Shown: one piece after another, positions 11,727 through 57,360 of the stretch | How the letters are laid out: the number at the start of each line of letters is the position of its first letter | Position numbering within the stretch: position 1 is the stretch's first letter | Assembly: GCA_940671915.1 (NCBI GenBank) | Contig: CALNVZ010000174.1 | Coordinates: 72,761,911 to 72,825,910 of the forward strand | From: Paracentrotus lividus | Lineage: Eukaryota; Echinodermata; Echinoidea; Camarodonta; Echinidae | DNA: 64,000 nucleotides | Direction of reading: 5' to 3' | Notes under the pieces: generated by a model | Told to the model about the DNA's origin: nothing | Seen by the model: only the letters and a program-made list of their open reading frames with translations | Databases searched by the model: none | Position numbers and translations under genes: made by a program

Positions 11727-12859
11727 TTGTTTTTGTTTTTGTTTTTGTTGTGTCACTCGCACTGTTTTTTTTTTTCCATCATAATTTCCAGTACCAATTG
11801 TAAAATTCAAATCCAACTGGTAATGACACATGCCACTCCTACATTATACATAATATGGTAGTTAGGATCCATTCATAACCTACAAGTGTGAATATATGCG
11901 CCCTTCTATCATTCCAAATGTTGTGTCACTCACGTTTGAAAATTATTCAACCCCCATGCAATTTGCATTCTTATAATAATTTGGTTTCTTACTTAATATA
12001 TTTAAAACAATTCATATCAAACAAATTATATATCAAATTAAAGGTAGGACTATAGCCTTTCATTTGATCAACATTAGGAATCATGTTCATTCATGCATGG
12101 ACAGATATGGTCGATCAAGCAAATTAATGTCATTTTGGCTGAGATTTTTGTATCATGATGTGGTGTGGCCACCGCGATCTCCGGATCTGACTTATTATGA
12201 CTTTTTTCTTTGGGGTTATCTTGAGAGCAAAGTGTTTATTACCCCTCCACCTGACATTGCAACTCTCTGAAAAAGAATCATGTATGAGTTTGATGCTCGA
12301 AGCCATGTCTAAAACTTGGCCCCATGTTTACTTTGTCCCATTGTCCAAAAAGTATGATTACTCGGCCATCCCTGACCATGTATGAATAAATAAAATATCA
12401 TTGGAAAGAAGAGATATGTGGCTTTAACATGTTACTTCTCACTTTGGTGTAAAGCTAACACAATCTTCACAACTTTGAAATTAAATCTTGTTGCATTTTT
12501 TTTTAATATGCACTGTATAATTTGGCTTATGTTACAAAGCATATTTTTTTGTTAAATAAAGTACCAAAATTTTGAATATGAGTTCATTTACTCATACCCT
12601 GGTGGTTGAATAAGTCTGCATCCATTTGTATCTCATGTGAACTAATTCATACCATCTACTGACCTGTTATATTTCTAGATACGAGATAGATGAGACATCT
12701 CCCAGCATGTACGACTCATTTGATGATGAGGAATGTTGCTATGAGATCATGAGTAAGGCTGTCAAGACCAAGAAGGATGCCCCACCAAAAGCCCCGCCCA
12801 AGGTTAAGGAACTAAAAGCACGTGATGTCTTATGTACTGATGGTGTTTGTTATTGTTAG
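3132..12859 (+). CDS. NAA40: N-alpha-acetyltransferase 40 (NatD), 8 coding exons, complete
   Basis: NatD transfers acetyl from acetyl-CoA to the N-terminal serine of histones H4 and H2A. Coding exons: 3132-3137, 6158-6205, 7721-7824, 8201-8296, 9263-9421, 10357-10440, 11335-11412, 12679-12859. All junctions are GT-AG and in phase, giving 251 residues (human about 237). The start [18 protein letters not shown] matches the basic N-terminus of the family. It is split after Met-Gly by an intron, so exon 1 codes two residues. An in-frame TAG at 3123-3125 closes the frame upstream. The GNAT fold is clear: DWGWKERE near residue 90, the YCYE substrate/catalytic stretch at 137-140, and the acetyl-CoA P-loop RRKGLG at 148-153. 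The C-terminal tail after about residue 215 is Lys/Pro-rich and ends in a Cys-containing tail (VCYC). SEL1L follows 5 kb downstream on the same strand. Identity is near certain from order and motifs; the exact tail is less conserved. Confidence 0.94.
3138..6157 (+). other. NAA40 intron 1: simple and short-period repeats
   Basis: The intron holds GC hairpins near 3309 and 5786, T-rich low complexity at 4125-4250, and three tandem copies of a roughly 100-bp unit at about 4500-4765 (each with CTAAGCT...GGCCCC...ATCTCGTCCA). The 4795-4860 segment resembles 205-290 (a GATACACGATGACC-like block). No exon of another gene was recognised. Confidence 0.6.
4500..4765. repeat. Tandem repeat, about 3 units of ~100 bp
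   Basis: CTAAGCT, GGCCCC and ATCTCGTCCA recur in the same order at about 4503-4543, 4612-4652 and 4710-4752. The units are separated by A/G homopolymers of differing length. Confidence 0.7.
6206..9262 (+). other. NAA40 introns 2-4, little structure
   Basis: Between exons 2 and 5 the DNA is AT-rich. The only recognisable repeat is a SINE-tail-like segment at about 7420-7480, matching the end of the window. Nothing else supported. Confidence 0.5.
7418..7480 (+). repeat. SINE tail fragment
   Basis: AAAAAATGGTAGTTGCTGC followed by CCCTGTTTAGCGT matches the segment just after the tRNA-like head at 63955-64000 (AAAAATGGGAGTTGCTACCC...). No tRNA-like head is recognisable upstream here, so the copy is probably truncated. 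Confidence 0.4.
9865..10260. mobile_element. Foldback element with degenerate GGTCTAAT arrays (copy 1)
   Basis: It begins CACTTGGTCTAA and ends TTAGACCAAGTGGG. The left half repeats words like TTGGTCTAAT and TTTTGTCTAAT about every 20 bp; the right half repeats their reverse complement (ATTAGACCA, AATTAGACCAG). Further copies lie at about 15045 and 31110. It carries no coding capacity and sits in NAA40 intron 5. Confidence 0.6.
10470..10873. mobile_element. ~404-bp MITE with long inverted ends
   Basis: The ends are GGAATGGGCTATAA and, in reverse, GGAGTGGGCTATAA, each next to TA. Longer inverted similarity continues inside: CCCTGGTAACAGTT against AACTGTTACCAG, and CCCACAAAAAA...GCAGGGC against its reverse. 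This is a Tc1/mariner-like size and TA site; no coding capacity. It lies in NAA40 intron 6. Confidence 0.65.
11692..11750 (+). repeat. (TTG)n / (TTTTTG)n microsatellite
   Basis: An uninterrupted run of TTG units passes into TTTTTG units in NAA40 intron 7. Confidence 0.9.
12060..12390 (+). pseudogene. Broken DDE transposase fragment (IS630/Tc1/mariner-like)
   Basis: One frame reads ...[36 protein letters not shown] and stops. The similarity continues in another frame, so there is at least one frameshift. WPPxSPDLTxxDFFLWG is the signature around the third catalytic acidic residue of IS630/Tc1/mariner-type transposases; the first two catalytic acids are missing. It is a relic inside NAA40 intron 7 and is not expressed as a functional enzyme. 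Confidence 0.7.
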
Positions 12860-13096
12860 GTCCTAATATACTTATGGAATTCTACTTCACATGTTCTGTC
12901 CTACAACTTTTGATTTCTTAGAGTCATGCTTGGAAGTTTTGATAATAATAATTCCAGAAAGTACCTAAAACTGTCATGTCTTTTTCATATGCTGTTTTTG
13001 ATTGGATACATTTTCTACATTGTAAGATCCTTCAGTAATTACATTGGAGTTGTCCTTTTCCAAATTTCAAGTGTGCACATGTGTGTGTGCCTATGT

Positions 13097-13335
13097 CAGG
13101 GTTCCCAGCCCATCAGGGAAATCAGGGAAAATTATTTTACTTTTTTCCAGTCAGGGAAAAGTCAGGGAATTGTGATTGGCCCAAAAATCGAAGTGTTTTA
13201 TACTGCAAATTGTTCACGGCGACAACAAAGAAAACGCAAGAAACTGGAAACGGTTTCAATAATTATCAGGGAATTTTCAGATTTTATCAGGGAAAAATCA
13301 GGGAATTTTGTTTTCTTAAAATGCTGGGAACCCTG
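13097..13335. mobile_element. 239-bp CAGGG-ended MITE with 6-bp target duplication
   Basis: Perfect 13-bp inverted ends CAGGGTTCCCAGC / GCTGGGAACCCTG are flanked by CTATGT on both sides (13091-13096, 13336-13341). Internal ATCAGGGAA and GTCAGGGAA words recur about six times. It lies in the presumed NAA40 3' UTR. Confidence 0.8.
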
Positions 13336-13848
13336 CTATGTGTTAAGTATAAGGAGATATAGTTGTAACACTTCATAATCTCGTTATAACAGGAGTGGAA
13401 TGTAATACTTTGAGTGGTCTTTTCAAGTCTTATTGTTTGAAAAGCCCAGTGGACTGGAGTTTTAATCTAATCCACCAAACAACAGAAGAGCATGAATATG
13501 GTAAAATGAGAAATCTGTCAGGTCTTTACTGTTATACTTCGCTGTAATGCACTTGGAGATGCAGTATATGTTTGATTTAAGTGCTAAATAGTGCATCCCA
13601 GATAAAGCAAAACACTAACAGTTAGCCATTTTTTTGTTGAAAGCAAGCAGTTAATGAAATATTAAGTGCATCATTATGATCTCTTCTAATTTCTTTTGAC
13701 ACTTAATACAATACAAAAGAGCCATTTGATATTTAAATTTAAATGTCATCCGATTTGCCCCAATAAAAGCAATAGGAATCGCACAGGATTCCCGCAGCAA
13801 GAGTAGCAAGGGACGGCCCTTTGTATTCAATATCAATGAGATTTAATT

Positions 13849-13854
13849 AATAAA
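13849..13854 (+). terminator. Candidate poly(A) signal of NAA40 (AATAAA)
   Basis: First AATAAA well downstream of the NAA40 stop, about 1 kb into the presumed 3' UTR. Other AATAAA hexamers lie at 14597-14602 and 14737-14742, so the true 3' end could be later. A 239-bp MITE at 13097-13335 would lie inside the 3' UTR. Confidence 0.35.
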
Positions 13855-13956
13855 ACTTAACAAAGAATATAAAAGACATGTTAATGAACCTTCCCTTTGT
13901 TAGGCAAGGTAGCTGGCATCCTTTCAAATCCTGGCCACTCATTCTGTGCATACTTA

Positions 13957-14211
13957 GGGTGGTATCTCACTTTGCGGAGACGTCACCGCGACAGAATACA
14001 AAATTGCGTCTCCGCGACGGATAAAAAGCATTAGAGACGTCTCCGATATCGCGGGGACATCTTGGAGACGTCTCGTAGACGGATTTGGGACTGCTTCAGA
14101 CTTTTTTTTTCATATATTGTCGTGGAGATGTCTCTAATACTTTTTATCCGTCGCGGAGACGAAATTTTGTATTCTGTCGCGGAGACGTCTCTGGGAAGTG
14201 AGATACCACCC
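13957..14211. mobile_element. 255-bp near-perfect palindromic MITE
   Basis: The arms begin GGGTGGTATCTCACTT and the right arm mirrors the left through GGAGACG, CAGAATACAAAAT, GGAGACG and GATAAAAAG for about 100 bp. TA borders each end (CTTA / TAAG). No gene. Confidence 0.8.
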
Positions 14212-15039
14212 TAAGGCTTACTGTTTAATTTTGAATACTCTTGTTTAGGATTGCATGAATCTTTCAAATCATTTGAGGTCTCGTCAGAAAGAAGTAAGAT
14301 TGAATTTTAAGATAATACTGTCTGCCTGTCATGCCTCGTGGCATATAGGGCAGCAAAATTTAATATACATTTTAATATTTTATTCTTAGCTTGCATTCAC
14401 AGGGAAAAATGTCTAGCAATTTGGTTCCAATTTATCTGGGACACCCTGTATGAATCCAGAATATTGTTATTACATTCAGAATAACAATTAACATTGGAGA
14501 GGTCTGTTTTATATTTATTGCATTTAGCAGCTCATCATATTTTGTTCCTATACAATATAAAAAAAAAACCTGCCTGTACTGATAAGGAACCCTTTAAATA
14601 AAGGCATTTATTACAATTTCCATCATGCTTTAAACCTAAGAATTCATGTCTATTAATCCAGATACTTGTATCATGTCATGAAATATATCACATGAATGTA
14701 GAACTAATGTAAATATGTATTAAAATCATCGTTCACAATAAACATTGATTCGACAGTATTATTGTTGTCTAAGGGATCTCACAATGAAATGTAAAATTGA
14801 GATGAGAAATTTTTGATGAGAGATTCAATTTTATGTTTTGAGACAGGTGTATGGCCTATGCCCAAACATAATAATTCCACTATCGTACCCAGACAATTGG
14901 GCGTGCACAATCTATTGTGGGAGCGAAAGCTGGATCCATGCTGCCTGTGGATTTAGGCATAGATAGGAAGAGATGGTGATGTAAAGAAGGGTCCATTAAA
15001 ACAGAGTGGAACATGATGGAGAGAGAAATACAGTTTATA

Positions 15040-15440
15040 GGCACTTGGTCTGGAAGCAGTTGGTCCAATTTTCTGATTATCTAATATCACTTGGGGCTAT
15101 ACCCATTTTGTCTACTAACAATTTGGTCTAATTTCCGATTGGTCTCTAACCCCATTACTTTATATACATGTACTCCAAAAGCCAATTCGTCTAATAATGA
15201 GTTGTCTTATTGCATTTTTGTCCAATTACCAAATTTATATTTTGTGCATTACCAGTTTGTCGCTGGTTATTGACCAAATGGTGTTAGACCAAGTGGGTAT
15301 TAGATGACATAGGCATAAGACGAAATGGTAAATGCGTGAAGTTGTGACTAGACCAATAGGTAATTAGAAATGGTTGTAGACAAAATGGAATTGGATCATG
15401 GGATGAGACCAAACAGGCATTAGTCAAAGTGGGTTTAGAC
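15040..15440. mobile_element. Foldback element with GGTCTAAT arrays (copy 2)
   Basis: Begins GGCACTTGGTCTGG and carries repeated TTTGGTCTAAT / TTTGTCTAC words. After about 15270 the reverse words appear (TTAGACCAAGTGGGTATTAG, GACCAATAGG, TTAGACCAGGTGG). Same design as 9865-10260. Confidence 0.55.
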
Positions 15441-15615
15441 CAGGTGGCAATTAACCAAAAATCTGATGAAGAACAAGAATACCGGTAGTAGTAGAGTTAT
15501 GAGAATGATTTAAAAAAAAAGAGATATTGATGGAGGGAAACTGAGAAATGAATCATGGAGAAAGAATGAACATAAAGTTGAAAATGAGAAGAGAGGAGAA
15601 GTGATTAAACCTTAT

Positions 15616-15763
15616 GGCCAGAATTCACAAACGTGGTTTAGTTAGTCCATGGTCTAAATCAATTGTTTAAACCACGGATTTAGACCATGGTCTAAATTTT
15701 GGTATTCACAAACCACCTGATTTAGACCATGTCCTAACTAAACCACGTTTGTGAATTCGGGCC
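15616..15763. mobile_element. 148-bp palindromic MITE, TAT target site
   Basis: The arms GGCCAGAATTCACAAACGTG and, in reverse, GGCCCGAATTCACAAACGTG continue into GGTTTAGTTAG. TAT lies on both sides. Size, 3-bp target and inverted ends fit a PIF/Harbinger-type MITE. Confidence 0.7.
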
Positions 15764-15986
15764 TATATGTTCCATGGGTGCATATTAGTGAATATTTGTG
15801 TTCCATTTTCAGTATAACAATAGATTGGTGAAAGAGCCCGTTTCTTGTTTATTTTTTTATTTTTTTTATTTGGGAATTTTAAACATTCTGAGAATAGTGT
15901 AAACCTTGTTGAAATCATCTAATGTGGCACTCTAATTAAAGATTTTGGGACAGGTGGCCGTGGAGTAATTCAATGATAAAGATATA

Positions 15987-16526
15987 CAGTGCATCCCAAA
16001 TAAAAGTAAACCCAACTTTGAGAGCCTCGTATTAAAATTATATTATTTAAGTCATTATTTTTCATATCATATCAAAGAGTAACTCATATTCTATCCAGTG
16101 ATACCACAATCATATATATAAAATACTGTCAAGGAAGACTAAGCACTCAAGTTTAAAAAAAAAAAAAAAAAATGGTCATTAGCAAATTGTTCCAAGTTTT
16201 ATCAGAAGCAATCCTGGTTTTTAGATCATTCTTTGTGTGAGGTCAGCCTTCTTAAGTCCATTCATTAGGGACAAAGGATTTCTTGGTCTATTGAAATGCA
16301 AGGGCTGCTTATAGTTCTCCTCAAACTTGGAACATTTGAATTTTGACGCTTGTTTTTTAAAGCCCAAGTGCCCAGCCATCCATCACAAAACAGGTATAAG
16401 TTTGGTATCATTTAATAGAAAATGAGTTACTCTTATTATGAAATAAATATCAAGTTTTTATAAGCTATACAATTTTAATATGAGGCTCTCAAAGCTGTGT
16501 TTACTTTTTTTTTCTGGGACGCACTG
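15987..16526. mobile_element. 540-bp Tc1/mariner-type MITE
   Basis: The ends CAGTGCATCCCAAATAAAAG and, in reverse, CAGTGCGTCCCAGAAAAAAA are flanked by TA. Internal inverted similarity continues (TTTGAGAGCCTC, TATTAAAAT). No intact transposase. Confidence 0.75.
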
Positions 16527-16842
16527 TATAGATCAATAACGGTCAGAGAGGGGGTATGTTGGTTGGACATGCATCAACTATATGTTAAAATGAGAGGAGT
16601 AACGGGGAGCGATAACTTAATTTGAATAGATCAAGAGAAAATATTGATTTAGTTATCATGATCAGGATGGATAGTAGCATGAGATATATCAAGAAATAGA
16701 ATAAACTACATTTCATGAGATATTGATGAGGTATTGTAGATACAGATGAAGATTAGTTTAAGTGAGAGCTCTGTATTGCAACTTGCATTTACAAGACAAA
16801 TGTAAAGGGAGGTAATGGGGGGGGGTGATACGATTCAAACGA

Positions 16843-16877
16843 CGAGAGAGAGAGAGAGAAAGAGAGACAGAGAGAGG
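16843..16877 (+). repeat. (GA)n microsatellite
   Basis: GAGAGA run with few interruptions. Confidence 0.85.
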
Positions 16878-17879
16878 ACTACTTTATCATGAATTGAAAA
16901 CTATATAATTTATGCGAGTTCACATGCCCCCTCTCCCCGCCAAACTGCAGATAAAATTTGAATAGCCTACTGTAATATTTATATTCCGGTAGACTCTTTT
17001 TTTCCCATTTCCTTCTATCATTATATGCGTTTGCTCATCAAATGTCTTTAAGAATCGAATATCATTTCCTTCTTCAAAGAAATTAGAATCCGGGAAAACG
17101 ATCGATGGCGTGTCGATCAGTTGTTGCGCCACGTCATGCTAAAGATATAATTATTAGAGGCGATACGTGCAGGCTTTTGTTAATTGTAAACTTATGCTTT
17201 TGAACGTATAATTCTGCGAGGTATTTCAGGCTTATACAGAAAGTAAAAGAGGAATATCGTTTTTTTTTTTTTTTAATGTATCAGTCAAAAACTATGACAC
17301 TGCAAACAACTAAACATAGCTTTTACAACGTGCTTATTATCATAGAATTATACACCAGTACAGTGCCCGAATTTTATAATGGGCGTTTATTATGAAATAC
17401 AGACACTAGTACAAGTCGATATTAAACAATCGCAGTATTGTCGTACTCGTATATTATGCAGGTTTATTTTTTAAACCGAAAAATCATGGAGAAAAGAGAA
17501 ATCCCTTGAATATAGACATGCATGTAAAATATTGATGTTTTGTTTTGGCCAAAAAAAAAATGTAAACTGGAATGCTATAGCTAAACTTGAATGATATTTT
17601 GAGGGGCTTTAGACTAAATTAAATAAAAATAATTATCAAAACGTCTGATGATCAGACTATTGTTATGTAGGTCGCCAAAGAAAATGGATGGAGTTCATGC
17701 CACAGCCTCAGTCACAGCCAGGCCGTGTAACAACAGTTAATTAGCTGAAAAAGACCCTTATAATATATATTGTGTTAACATGTTTATAAAGTCGTTATAA
17801 TATTAGGTTATCCTCAGGCCTGTGAAAATTTCAGAAGTATTTTGATTGAAAGGATTTCTCTTCTTCCTGTAGGTGTTAA

Positions 17880-18094
17880 TTTGTTCACAAGACGTCGCTT
17901 GCGCTAGCCATTACGGTATACTTTATAGCCTCATCTACACAGAAGCCACGGGAGGAGTGCGGCGGTGTAGCTGAGCATTTTGTGCCATGATTGTGAGGGA
18001 CTAACTGTTAGTGTTTGCCACATAAATAAAGTGCCAGCTGCTCAGCTCAGCTCACTTGATAACGTTATTGTGAGGCAAAAGGTCATTCTCGAAC
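17880..18094 (+). promoter_or_regulatory. SEL1L promoter-proximal region / 5' UTR
   Basis: This relatively GC-balanced stretch lies before the SEL1L start. It contains a CRE-like GACGTC (17891-17896) and a CCACG (17946-17950). CCACG is half of an ER-stress response element, but the paired CCAAT nine bases upstream is absent. A five-codon upstream ORF (ATG ATT GTG AGG GAC TAA) begins near 17986 if transcription starts before it. SEL1L is known as an unfolded-protein-response target in vertebrates; regulation here is inference only. Confidence 0.3.
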
Positions 18095-53093
<34,999 letters not shown>

Positions 53094-56000
53094 TAAAGAT
53101 GAAACCTTGTGGGTGAATGTGTCGACCATAATCTAACAATATTAGGGCATTGGAATTCTACATAATTCAGCAAGAGAGGGCACTGTAGTAAAGAAACACA
53201 CCTGAGCAGAATCAATATCCATAGGCAGTTGCTTCATGGAGCATAAGTACCATTCCGTAATATTCATCAATTAATCTTGAGATTGGGAATGATTGATTGA
53301 ATACTGTTTCGATATTGATGAATATGTATGCTTGCAGAATTGTAAAGAAAGAGATTGATTATTTGTTAATCTCGTCATTTTATTTACTTCTATACATTTT
53401 CTTCTTGCCATTCTCCATTGTCTCGTCCTATTGACTTATTTGCTTCTTTGATGTACAAGCACTTCATTTAATTTCTTTCTTGTTATTTGTAAAGTTATAG
53501 AGCAATTTCAGATTTACTCGTATATGAAAGATGGAAGAAAGTGGCGACTTTTAGAAACCTATTTGATCTTGATTGTATATTAAATACGTTAACTGGAGAA
53601 ATTAGCTGTTATGTCCTTCTTTGATGATATCTCACTCTCACTAACAAGGGACACCGGACTGATAATACTAATATTTAAAAAAATTAAAAATTACACTACC
53701 CTGAATGGCCAATGTACATGTATCATTGATATGGGTAGATTTGGGGCCTGTGTGACTGGGGTGTGATTGTTTGTGTTTAAAGCTGGGTTATAGTTTTGGT
53801 TAGCATGAACAATATCAATTGTATCCCTTTTGAGTAAACTATAAGATATTCAAGTGACTGTTACTCCAATTTTTACATACATGTTGAATCTTTGTGAAGA
53901 ATTTGAATTTGATATTTAAAGCAGATCTGATGCCCTCTATCAGCTTTGATATAATTTATGTAATGAATAAACATTCTTAATGATCATTTCTCAGGTTTAG
54001 CAACTCAAAGGGGTTAATATACAAAGATGTTATCCTGATATTTTCCTCCTCATCCATGCCTGTAAAGTTGTTTTGTATTTAAAGAGAAAATATAGCCAAT
54101 TTGCCGGGACCCAGCCTTTTGACATTTTTATGGAAATATTTTTATATGCACATTTATTTTTAGATCTTCATTTTCAAGTTACATGTTTACAGGTTTGATC
54201 GTATCATCTCAAAGTAAACTCAAAATTTGAAAGGTTATATTTTGAGATTTACCAAAACTATACCCCAGCTTTAAATTTGGGAAGAGGGAGGTAGTACTGC
54301 AGCTGCTGATATGCTGCAAGTTATGAATGTGTGGAGGGTTGGTTCAGAAATCACTCACATGTATCCATTAGAGTATTAATGTTAAAAGCACAATCAGTCA
54401 GCATGCGAAGAGTTTGTGAGGAGGATGGGTGAGGAGGCTCCTTTTCTTTACACATAGATTGTATTGTCTTGGGATTATTGATGTAGGTTTGAAGATGACT
54501 TCCATATCTGTCTGGTCGTTTATGATGCCTGATTATTTGGAAATACATGTAGGCAATTCCACATAATGAACATTACATATGTAAGTGAAAAAAAACTTAA
54601 AGTTTCACGACATATACATGTACCTTTCATGTTCAGGCAAATATTTCTATCGGTGTCACGCAGGACAAATTTTACGATATTCCATTTAGAATAGATTGAG
54701 AGAAAATTAAAGGATCAATATTTTTTTAAATCCCTGTGCGCAGTTTAAAATTGTGGTGACTTTTGCAATGGAAATACCTACTTTGAGCTTTAAATTAAAG
54801 TTCAGACCCTACACATGAACCTACAAGTTTTTGAATAATTTGGCATTTTATTTTCTGTTCAGAACCCAAAACAAAGTATAACAGACATTAAAATTAGGGT
54901 AAGGTAGTAACTGACATGACCAAGTTGTCTGGAGGTGATTTCAACCCTTCATATTAATTGGTTGAGCATTTCAATGGCTTTGGAAAATGGAGATTCCTCT
55001 TCTTCTCTGTAGCGAAAATTGTTTTCAGGAAATATCAAACGAAGCTTGTGTAATTTGCATTTAAGTAAATTTTTTGTATATAGAATGTGCAACTTTAATG
55101 ATGGCTTGATATCTCAGAGGATGAGAAAGGCCTTTGGAATTTGCCCAAATGATCTTTGTTGGGAGGAGAGTATTGCATTACATTGTATTTTGTCTTATTT
55201 CTAATTATTTCCAATACTCAAAAATATGCAGTTGGTACATGTAGTTGATTATTATAGAATCATATTCCTAATAGAAATCCTTTTTTGCTATTTGTTTATA
55301 ACGAATAAGAAGAAAAAATGGATGCAATGATAATCTCACATTTCACATTTGATCATTCTTGAGGAACATACATTGTATGCAGGGCCGTCGCCAGCTTTTT
55401 TCAAGGGGAGGTGCGTTTCGGAGGATATGTCCAATTTTGGGGAGTGAAGAGGCGGGGAGGGGGGGGGGGGCTGGGTAGAAAATTTGTATTTTGATATATG
55501 CTGCTCAGAATCTTTGTGGCATAGTTTGTTTGTTTGTTGTTTTTTTTTAAAGCGTTCTTTTAGAACTGAAAAATAGCGCGAGCGCAAAGCGCGAGCGGAA
55601 ATTTTTTAGCTAAAAAAGGAGTTAATTCTGCATTATTAAATATAATTTTGAGCTAAACAATGGAAATTAATAATTCTGTCCTATAAACCACTTTATCCTA
55701 ATGATTGAATTAGTTACCGGATTGAAATTTTTGTTAGATAAATCTGGTAAGAGCTCTAGAAAAATGAAAAATGTGACTCATTATTTCTGTGAAGATTTTG
55801 TGGGCCTCTGGCACCAAGCTCCCCCCTTCCACCCCTGGCCTCACAATTTTACCAATGCTTCTGATTTCAGACAAGACCCCTTCACAAGATTTGTCTCCAG
55901 CATGGGGATATTGGTTCTAACTTCGTCATACATAGGTGAGGTCGCAAAGCGACCGAGCTGGAAAATTTTGGGGTTTTAAGACATTAAAAGTGCCCCCTTT

Positions 56001-56308
56001 TAAAAGTGTAGTGTAAATTTTGAAGTTCAAGAAACATTTAAAGTTTTATAATACATTTAAAGCAAAGCGTGCCTTAATTGCCCCGTGATAAATACTGATT
56101 GCAAATAGATTTACTTGTTTAATTGATTTTTAAAATATAAGCGCTAAAAAGGGCATTTAAAAAAATACGGTTTATAGAGTGATGTAGGCCAATGCTTCTG
56201 ACAACACTCTTTCACAAGTTGCCTTCAGCAGCAGGGTGTGATTGGTTTTTTATTGTCCCGCCGAACGAGTTCGAGCAGGGGACTATGAAACGGGCTCCGT
56301 ACGTGTGT

Positions 56309-56348
56309 GTGTCCGTCCGTCCGTCCGTCCGTCCGTCCGTGCGTCCGT
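56309..56348 (+). repeat. (GTCC)n microsatellite
   Basis: About ten GTCC units follow GTGTGTGT, ending in GTGCGTCCGTATG. Confidence 0.93.
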
Positions 56349-57360
56349 ATGTGACCAAAATCTTCAATTTGCTACTCCTTCGCCATTTTTCATCCGATTT
56401 CGATTCCGTTTGCTTTATATGATAGCACTAGGTTGATGGCTACCAAACTTCTTCACAGAATTTTGACCTTTGACCTTTGACCCTGATTTTTGACCTATAT
56501 TGTTAATTGGCTACAAAATGCTACTCCTTCGCCATTTTCATCGATTTCGATTCTGTTTGCTTTATATGATAGCACTAGGTGAGGGCTACAAAACTTCCTC
56601 ACAGAATTTGACTTTTGACCCCTTTGACCTTTGACCTTCATTTTTGACCTATATTGTTAATTGGCTACAAAATGCTACTCCTTCGCCATTTTTCATCCGA
56701 TTTCGATTCTGTTTGCTTTATATGATAGCACTAGGTGAGGGCTACAAAACTTCCTCACGGAATTTTGACTTTTGACCCTTTGACCTTTGACCTTCATTTT
56801 TGACCTATATTGTTAATTGGCTACAAAATGCTACTCCTTCGCCATTTTTCATCCGATTTCGAATCCGTTTGCTTTGTATGATAGCACTAGGTGAGGGCTA
56901 CAAAACTTCCTCACGGAATTTGACTTTTGACCCCTTTGACCTTTGACCTTCATTTTTGACCTATATTGTTAATTGGCTACAAAATGCTACTCCTTCGCCA
57001 TTTTTCATCTGATTTCGATTCTGTTTGCTTTATATGATAGCACTAGGTGAGGGCTACAAAACTTCCTCACGGAATTTTGATTTTGACCCCTTTGACCTTT
57101 GACCTTCATTTTGACCTATATTGTTAATTGGCTACAAAATGCTACTCCTTCGCCATTTTTCATCCAATTTTGATTCTGTTTGCTTTATATGATAGCACTA
57201 GGTGAGGGCTACAAAACTTCCTCACGGAATTTTGATTTTTGACCCCTTTGACCTTCTTTTTTGACCTATATTGTTAATTGGCTACAAAATGCTACTTCCT
57301 CGCCATATTTTACCCGATTTCGATTCTGTTTGCCTTATGTGATAGCACTGATCGTGATAT
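56340..57360 (+). repeat. ~155-bp satellite, about six units
   Basis: GACCTATATTGTTAATTGGC occurs at 56492, 56646, 56802, 56958, 57113 and 57263 (spacing 150-156). Each unit also contains CTACTCCTTCGCCAT, TATGATAGCACTAGGTGAGG (one base variant in unit 1) and a TTTGACCTTTGACC tract. Confidence 0.93.

Larger units (their letters stand above)
13585..14455. mobile_element. Possible Tc1/mariner-type element split by a nested MITE
   Basis: TAGTGCATCCCAGATAAAG near 13582 and the reverse-oriented TTATCTGGGACACCCTGTA near 14434 look like the two ends of one element. They resemble the CAGTGCATCCCA ends of the element at 15987. The palindromic MITE at 13957 lies between them. The terminal match is imperfect, so the pairing is tentative. 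Confidence 0.35.
14750..17879. other. Intergenic spacer between NAA40 and SEL1L
   Basis: No gene was recognised. It holds a foldback array element (about 15040-15440), a 148-bp palindromic MITE (15616), a 540-bp TA-flanked element (15987), a GA microsatellite (about 16843-16877) and AT-rich filler. Confidence 0.6.
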
